Part shown: one piece after another, positions 32,785-37,185 of the stretch
How positions within the stretch are numbered: position 1 is the first letter of the stretch
How the letters are laid out: each line of letters starts with the position of its first letter
Origin: Candidatus Giovannonibacteria bacterium RIFCSPLOWO2_12_FULL_43_11c
Lineage (GTDB): Bacteria > Patescibacteriota > Minisyncoccia > JACPKW01 > UBA11713
NCBI GenBank assembly: GCA_001780775.1
Contig: MFIO01000034.1
Coordinates: 1-37,185, forward strand
Direction: 5' to 3'
Length of the DNA: 37,185 bases
Made by a program: the position numbers and the translations under genes
The notes under the pieces: generated by a model
The model's input: only the letters and a program-made list of their open reading frames with translations
What the model was told of the DNA's origin: nothing
The model's database searches: none

Positions 32785-33384
32785 TTATATTTGCGTCGCC
32801 TCACCGGAAACGCTTCTGAAGACTTCCCGAGCCCTGAATAATCTCATTTTGAGCGCGGGGATTGTTATGTCTTTGCGTTTAGATATCTCTTCGTATGAAA
32901 GCCCTTTTAAATAATGCATCTCGAGAAGTTCCCTGAAATCATCCGGCATCTTCTCCAAAATTCCCTTAACCAATATCTCCGCCTCCAAATTTTCCTCGAA
33001 TTCTTTCGAGCCCAAGGTCTCGTATAAAAACGTATCGAGATAAGTCATTTCCCCCATCCTCTTTTTCAGGCTCCGATATTTGGTAAGCGCGGTGTTAAAG
33101 ACGATTTTATACCCCCAGCTCTTGAATTTTGAATTCGGCCCCTCTTGGAGTTGGTCGGCATGCCGGTAGATTTTCAAAAAAGCATCTTGGACCACATCTT
33201 CCGCTTCTTCTTTGGAATTCAATATTCTCCCGGCGAAGCGTAGAAAAGCGGCCTGGTAGCGCTCAACCAAAACTCCGAAAAGATCAGGGTACTCGACAGA
33301 AGCTGCGAGCAATACCTCATCACTTGTCTCCTTTAAAGCTTCTGGTCTCTCATCCATAAGGCTTTTATAACGTTTCTTCGCCAT
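32785..33384 (-). CDS. ECF-type RNA polymerase sigma factor
   Basis: The 199-residue product has sigma region 2 (about 45-105: RYQAAFLRFAGRIL, NSKEEAEDVVQDAFLKIYRH) and region 4 (about 140-190: LEKMPDDFRELLEMHYLKG, LSYEEISKRKDITIPALKMRLFRAR), with no region 3 or 1, as in group IV (ECF) sigma factors. Extracytoplasmic-function sigmas respond to surface or stress signals through a partner. The promoter upstream is a housekeeping-type TTGTCA-17-TATAGT, so expression looks constitutive rather than self-driven. Membrane protein at 32367 follows. Confidence 0.94.
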   Translation of the reverse strand: MAKKRYKSLMDERPEALKETSDEVLLAASVEYPDLFGVLVERYQAAFLRFAGRILNSKEEAEDVVQDAFLKIYRHADQLQEGPNSKFKSWGYKIVFNTALTKYRSLKKRMGEMTYLDTFLYETLGSKEFEENLEAEILVKGILEKMPDDFRELLEMHYLKGLSYEEISKRKDITIPALKMRLFRAREVFRSVSGEATQI

Positions 33385-33391
33385 TGCCTAT

Positions 33392-33420
33392 ACTATAGGC
33401 GACCGTTACATATATGACAA
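33392..33420 (-). promoter_or_regulatory. Promoter of the sigma factor gene, leaderless
   Basis: TTGTCA (33415-33420) and TATAGT (33392-33397) are separated by exactly 17 nt on the minus strand; each matches the consensus at 5 of 6 positions. The -10 ends 7 nt before the ATG, so the transcript begins at the start codon. The -10 sits in a perfect palindrome (GCCTATA, C, TATAGGC, 33386-33400), which gives a TATACT box on the plus strand as well. Confidence 0.75.
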
Positions 33421-33569
33421 CTCCTAAAAGCGCGATTTTGTTTCGCCGAATATCTACCAGAAACCTTTTCTAAAATCCGCCAGTTTTATATACATAAGGT
33501 CGCATTAAAAGATTTAAGTATTAAGAACACGCGAAAATACCCCGCATCTGGCGGGGTATTTTCTTTTTT
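33401..33569 (+). ncRNA. Candidate small RNA ending at a strong terminator
   Basis: Between the sigma gene and the next plus-strand gene lies about 150 nt with no credible protein, a TATACT box on the plus strand at 33389-33394, and a strong plus-strand terminator at 33533-33569. No coding gene on the plus strand precedes that terminator, so it should end a short RNA of roughly 170 nt. The -35 is weak, and I do not recognise a known RNA family in it. Confidence 0.3.
33533..33569 (+). terminator. Strong intrinsic terminator
   Basis: A perfect 13-bp stem (GAAAATACCCCGC and complement) with a 5-nt loop (ATCTG) is followed by TTTTTT on the plus strand. On the minus strand it lacks a T-run beyond the stem, so it works for plus-strand transcripts. 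Confidence 0.85.
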
Positions 33570-33609
33570 GGAAAACTAACGTATACTAATGCGAAAGCTC
33601 ATACTATAG

Positions 33610-34104
33610 GAGGGTAATTATGCTAGTAACCTGAATACATTGTTGGGGGAAATGTCTGTGGGTCTCAAAATCCTGTCAGAACTTGGCATTCCACTTCAGG
33701 TAAAGGTAAACGCCCTTACACCAATAGAGGCCGCGCTTGAGATTGGTAATAACCAAAATTGCGATTCGCTTTGCGTCTCAAATGCAATTCCTTATGGTTC
33801 TTACTTTCCCGAACCGTGGTGGAAAGCGGGGTTCGGAGATAAATCTCCTCTCGCTAAATACAACGGCGGGGCACTTTCCGAAGACCCTCTTCGAAATATT
33901 ACCCTAGCTTGGATTGAAAAAATTAGGCGGGTTGGCTTTTCGAAACCAATAAACGGAGGGGGAGGAATTCTCAAACCAGACCACGTTGACCAATATCGCG
34001 ACTCCGGAGCGGATTCGGTTTTTCTCGGTTCAATCGCAGTCCTACGTGGATGGCGAGTTCATAAAACAATCGAAAGAGCGTACAAACTATTCGGCGACGA
34101 GTAG
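33610..34104 (+). pseudogene. Dihydroorotate dehydrogenase, C-terminal remnant
   Basis: The frame is open from 33610 (after a TAG) to 34104. It encodes the second half of a PyrD-type TIM barrel: IPLQVKVNALTPIEAAL, CDSLCVSNAIPYGS, the GGALSEDPLRNITLAWIEKI region, INGGGGILKPDHV and GADSVFLGSIAV, which are the FMN phosphate-binding and C-terminal parts. Roughly the first 110-130 residues are gone, and the segment YASNLNT aligns where the catalytic Cys loop (NxSCPN) should be, without the Cys. An SD (AGGAGG) and ATG at 33620 are present but that ATG reads MLVT then stops. Flanked by terminators at 33533 and 34127. Confidence 0.75.
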
Positions 34105-34126
34105 CTTTCAAACAGTTCCAAATCAC

Positions 34127-34166
34127 AAGAATGGCGAGCAGCGCAATGCCCTCGCCATTCTTTTAT
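34127..34166 (+). terminator. Intrinsic terminator after the DHODH remnant
   Basis: AAGAATGGCGAG pairs with CTCGCCATTCTT (12 bp, perfect) around a 12-nt loop, followed by TTATTG. It ends the preceding unit and insulates the large membrane protein at 34181. Confidence 0.85.
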
Positions 34167-34180
34167 TGTAAAATACCCAT

Positions 34181-36238
34181 ATGGCCAAAGAGTATCTTTT
34201 AGCTTTTGAATATTATCTAGTTTTTTTAGCGTTCGCGCCGATCGGGCTTATTGTTGCACGGCCATTTATACAAAACTTTCGCGCCGCATATACACTATCC
34301 AAGCTTTTGGGACTTCTTCTTTTTGGATATTTGATTTGGCTTTTATCTTCTCTGCGCATTCTGGACTTTCAAAGCATCCTCTTAATTAGAATTCTTTTTG
34401 CGCTTGTTGTGGGCGCAAGCATGTATGCGTTATGGAAATATTGGCCGAAGGATTGGCAAAATATTTTAAAAAATATTCTAACCGTTGAAATTTTTTGGTT
34501 TGTTTTTTATTTCCTTTATCTCTGGCTCCGGAGCCACAACGCGGAAATTCACGGCACAGAGCGCTTTATGGACATGGCGTTTTTCAAGGCTTCGAGTATG
34601 GCCAATTATTTCCCTCCCATTGACCCCTGGCATGCGGGAAACCCCATCAACTATTATTATTACGGTCATTATCTTTTTTCCTTGGTTTCAAATCTTCTAG
34701 GTGTATCCGCCAATTATGCGTATACCTTTACATTGGGAATTATTTTCAGCTCTGCCCTTGTGCTTTCTTGGACTTTTGTCCGACGTTTTTCAAATTCAAA
34801 ACTTTTCGCATCGCTTGCGGCGTTTTTTGTAGTCGCCGCGGGAACCGTCGCGTTCGGAATATGCATAATCGAAACATCCGGCGCTTGCTCTTACGTAAAA
34901 TCAACAAGGCTTTACGAACCTTCTTATATCATCAATGAGATACCTTCCTATAGTTTCACTGTCGGCGATCTACACGCGCATCTGATAGCGCTCCCGTTTT
35001 TCTTATTGGCATTATTCTTTTTACTCGAACTCTCCGAGCGGGAAAAAATCGGTTACGGGTTAATTGGGGTACTCGCGATTATTCTCTCTTCCCTTGGCTT
35101 AATGAATCCTTGGGATTTTGTTTCGCTCGCGCTAATTGTTTTCTTGATTACTTTGTTCAAAATATTTCGAGGCGAGTATAAAATATTAATCGCAAAAATG
35201 GCACTTCTTGCAGTAATCTCGATTATCTTGATGCTTCCCTTTTTTATGCATTTTGAGAGTGGGGCGTCCGGTATCGGATTTTCCCACACATATGCGGCTA
35301 CACATAATCTTCTGACGGGCTTTCAATATCCGACTCCCCTTTCAGGCTGGCTTGGCATTTGGGGCGGTTTCGGCGCGATTCTGGCGCTTTGCTTCCTCAT
35401 ACTGCGGGACAAAATTTGGAATACAAAAAATTTTCTATTTCTTCTGTTTCTGGCAGCCGGATTGCTGCTAATAGGTGTTGAACTGTTTTTTATAAAAGAT
35501 ATTTATTCGCTCGCTAATCCTCCTTATTTTCGAGCAAATACGGTTTTCAAATTCGGATTCCACGCTTGGACGCTTCTTTCTCTTGCGACCATGATCCTTT
35601 CGGCCGGAGCGTTTCGCGAGTATAAATTAACCACGAATAAATATAAAAAGACGATGGCGCTTATTTGGGTTCTTCTAATCGTAATAACTATCCTCGTATT
35701 TCTAGGTCTTTTTTATCCGCTAAGAGCGATAGATGAATTCTATCTTTCATCAAAATCCTCAAAGACCTTGGATGGCTCATTATTCTTAAAATCCCTCTAC
35801 CCGGACGATTACGCGGCCATTAATTGGTTGGATAAAAACATTCACGAAAGAAAAGTCATCATCGAGGCGGCGGGCGATAGCTATAAGGAGTTCGGCCGAA
35901 TCAGCGTTTTTTCCGGAATGATAAACCCGATAAATTGGCTAACGCATGAATGGGGCTGGCATTTCAAGCCGGAGGGACGCCCGGCGATTAATGCAAAAGT
36001 ATCGCAGGAATCCGGCTGGGGCAAGGTTGCGGTTATATCGGGCGATGTTCGTCAAATTTATGAATCTGACGATGTCGCGATGACGCGGACGCTTTTACAA
36101 AAATACAACGCGGAATTCGTCTATATTGGGGCGCTCGAAAGAACGGGATATCCCAATCTCTCTGAACAGAAATTTTATGAGCTCGGGCAAGTTGTTTTCT
36201 CTTCGGGAAATTCGAAGTTATTCAGAGTGGACGATTAA
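34181..36238 (+). CDS. DUF2298-type multi-pass membrane protein (GT-C-like)
   Basis: The 685-residue protein has about fourteen membrane helices. It shows the DUF2298 (Chlor_Arch_YYY) hallmarks: HGTERFMDMAFFKASSMANY, INYYYYGHYLFSLV and EIPSYSFTVGDLHAHLIALP, followed by more helices and a soluble C-terminal domain (from about 530, with DDYAAINWLDKNIHERK). The family is related to GT-C glycosyltransferases and found in Archaea, Chloroflexi and CPR. Substrate unknown. TAAAAT (34169-34174) ends 6 nt before the ATG and there is no SD. With the GT-C genes at 26680 and 28451, the window has three such proteins. Confidence 0.85.
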   Translation: MAKEYLLAFEYYLVFLAFAPIGLIVARPFIQNFRAAYTLSKLLGLLLFGYLIWLLSSLRILDFQSILLIRILFALVVGASMYALWKYWPKDWQNILKNILTVEIFWFVFYFLYLWLRSHNAEIHGTERFMDMAFFKASSMANYFPPIDPWHAGNPINYYYYGHYLFSLVSNLLGVSANYAYTFTLGIIFSSALVLSWTFVRRFSNSKLFASLAAFFVVAAGTVAFGICIIETSGACSYVKSTRLYEPSYIINEIPSYSFTVGDLHAHLIALPFFLLALFFLLELSEREKIGYGLIGVLAIILSSLGLMNPWDFVSLALIVFLITLFKIFRGEYKILIAKMALLAVISIILMLPFFMHFESGASGIGFSHTYAATHNLLTGFQYPTPLSGWLGIWGGFGAILALCFLILRDKIWNTKNFLFLLFLAAGLLLIGVELFFIKDIYSLANPPYFRANTVFKFGFHAWTLLSLATMILSAGAFREYKLTTNKYKKTMALIWVLLIVITILVFLGLFYPLRAIDEFYLSSKSSKTLDGSLFLKSLYPDDYAAINWLDKNIHERKVIIEAAGDSYKEFGRISVFSGMINPINWLTHEWGWHFKPEGRPAINAKVSQESGWGKVAVISGDVRQIYESDDVAMTRTLLQKYNAEFVYIGALERTGYPNLSEQKFYELGQVVFSSGNSKLFRVDD

Positions 36239-36467
36239 ATTTCACGGTGTAGTGTTTGTTTGAAAAAGTCAGAACCCATTTTGCGGAGAACCCCGATTGA
36301 CCGCCTCCGCTTCGCTCCGGCGAAACGCTCGGGCGCAGCGGAATTCCCCCTCACCCCCCGCAGTGTTCTTGCATAGACGGACGGAATTTTTGGTGGCGAC
36401 ATTCTGAAATCTTGCCCTTGCCCCACCCTCCTGTGCGCGGACAAGTTTATGGAACTCCCTAAAATCA
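36239..36467. other. Intergenic stretch with GC-rich segment before restriction genes
   Basis: No credible gene. A GC-rich part (about 36297-36360) contains overlapping palindromic pieces around CGCTTCGCTCCGGCGAAACG, then a C-rich run. Composition differs sharply from the AT-rich restriction genes that follow. It may mark the edge of inserted DNA. No att site or direct repeat could be identified by eye. Confidence 0.5.
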
Positions 36468-36488
36468 ATAATCCCGTTTTGGGATTAT
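36468..36488. promoter_or_regulatory. Palindromic operator candidate (C-box) before controller gene
   Basis: ATAATCCC and GGGATTAT form a perfect 8-bp inverted repeat separated by 5 nt. It lies 15-36 nt before the ATG of the XRE-type gene and overlaps where a -35 box would be, the usual location of controller-protein binding sites. No second copy is evident. Confidence 0.5.
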
Positions 36489-36503
36489 GCCACAATAGGA
36501 TAT

Positions 36504-36740
36504 ATGATGCAAACAAGTATGAGCAAGTCCATATACTCAAAAGACTACAAAGAAATCATAGAACGTTTGAAAGAAGCGCGTATTGAGGCTGACCTATCCC
36601 AACAGGCGGTAGCCGACAAACTCGGTAAGCCGCAATCCTACATCTCAAAAATTGAATCCGGTGAAAGACGGCTGGATGTGGCGGAAATGAAAAAATTTGC
36701 GGCTGTTTATAATAAGCCGGCTGATTATTTTTTGAAATAA
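36504..36740 (+). CDS. XRE-family regulator, likely restriction-system controller protein
   Basis: The 78-residue protein is almost wholly a helix-turn-helix domain (about 18-75): IIERLKEARIEADLSQQAVADKLGKPQSYISKIESGERRLD, then a dimerisation helix with EMKKFAAVYNKPADYFLK. This size and layout match C proteins that control type II restriction systems, as well as small phage-type regulators. Starts at 36504, 36507 or 36519 are possible. The stop codon overlaps the next gene's ATG (TAATG), and a palindrome (36468-36488) lies upstream. Context favours controller of the neighbouring endonuclease. Confidence 0.85.
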   Translation: MMQTSMSKSIYSKDYKEIIERLKEARIEADLSQQAVADKLGKPQSYISKIESGERRLDVAEMKKFAAVYNKPADYFLK

Positions 36741-37185
36741 TGATCGCAAGCACTAAAAAATCCAGAGAAGCAATTAAATATCTTCAATCCGCAGAAGGTA
36801 AAATTTTGAGTTATCTAAAGAAAATCGTAGGTAATAAAGATTTTAGTTACCGGACATTTGGAACGGCCATCGAGGAGCACTTAACGGATGTAATTGTTAA
36901 AATCTTAACCGAAGGAGGCTTCATCAAAGGTGGCTCGGATTTTTCTGTTTCGCCAAACAAAAATTATTTTCCAGATTTTGAGCTAAAAACTACACCGCCC
37001 CTCGCTATTGAATTTAAATCGGGCAACAAAAGTCAATACAGAAACGGTAAGTGGGTTATGGTAAAGAATAGCGAAAATGATATGGGTACACTCAACGAGT
37101 GGCCAAGAAAGATTGAAAAATTTGGCGGTGATAATATCTACTATATTTTTGTAATCTATAATTTTAATGACGCGACGAAAGAAGT
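36740..37185 (+). CDS. Type II restriction endonuclease-like protein (PD-(D/E)XK), cut by window end
   Basis: An open frame starts at the ATG overlapping the XRE stop and runs to the window end (148 residues visible). It contains YFPDFELKT followed by LAIEFKSGNKS, a D...ExK pattern typical of PD-(D/E)XK nucleases, preceded by GTAIEEHLTDVIVKILTEGG. The order controller then endonuclease with a one-base overlap is typical of C-protein type II systems. No methyltransferase is in view; it should lie to the right or be missing. Recognition site cannot be deduced. No stop is seen. Confidence 0.75.
   Translation, partial: MIASTKKSREAIKYLQSAEGKILSYLKKIVGNKDFSYRTFGTAIEEHLTDVIVKILTEGGFIKGGSDFSVSPNKNYFPDFELKTTPPLAIEFKSGNKSQYRNGKWVMVKNSENDMGTLNEWPRKIEKFGGDNIYYIFVIYNFNDATKE

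Noticed and set aside
36235-36540. Minus-strand frame of 101 codons between the DUF2298 gene and the XRE gene
   Set aside because: It crosses the GC-rich intergenic stretch, the palindromic operator and the XRE start, and the translation has no domain or regular composition.
1-37185. CRISPR array, transposase, integrase or rRNA
   Set aside because: I looked for regular direct repeats and for transposase or integrase motifs and found none; no rRNA sequence was recognised.

Overview
The window looks like a piece of a small-genome Candidate Phyla Radiation bacterium (Patescibacteria), most likely Parcubacteria-like. This is inferred from gene content: trimmed housekeeping proteins (Obg without its C-terminal domain, a short DnaX, an FtsQ-like POTRA protein), several small membrane proteins of the kind common in that group, dense genes with 4-40 nt overlaps, and the near absence of Shine-Dalgarno (SD) sites. 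No rRNA is present, so the exact lineage cannot be given. One tRNA gene, tRNA-Gln(UUG), is present.

Layout. 1-825: the end of rmuC, then rplU. 826-5981 (minus): a tight run corA, EamA permease, cysS, dnaB, recR. 6001-7719 (plus): a C-terminal processing protease and rplI, whose end overlaps convergent rpmA. 7694-9425: rpmA and four small proteins. 9440-14566 (minus): a run obg, SurA-like, ThTPase/isoprenylcysteine-methyltransferase fusion, S51 peptidase, M24 peptidase, VTT membrane protein. 14602-17218 (minus): a self-contained purine operon with promoter, PAICS-like purC-purE fusion, purM and terminator. 17245-23933 (minus): membrane-anchored HAD-like protein, amine oxidase, a 22-residue basic protein, ABC-F ATPase, kinase-like protein, HicBA toxin-antitoxin, MazG, SDR and a coiled-coil protein. 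24017-24929: tRNA-Gln and a two-gene SD-bearing unit. 24934-30274: dnaX, GtrA and two large glycosyltransferase-like membrane proteins. 30276-33384 (minus): ftsQ, serS, a membrane protein and an ECF sigma factor. 33401-36238: a possible small RNA, a decayed dihydroorotate dehydrogenase and a DUF2298-type membrane protein. 36468-37185: the start of a controller-type restriction system, cut by the window end.

Two expression styles stand out. Many genes have a -10-like hexamer only 6-7 nt before the start codon and no SD, which suggests leaderless mRNAs. The purine operon and the pair at 24158-24868 have textbook SD sequences and their own terminators, as expected of later arrivals.

Most unusual points: the CYTH (human-ThTPase-like) to ICMT-like fusion whose catalytic N-terminus lies upstream of any canonical start codon; a 48-nt nested palindrome inserted in frame in the zinc module of DnaX; the animal-like PurC-PurE fusion; and the C-protein/restriction pair at the right edge with a palindromic operator candidate.
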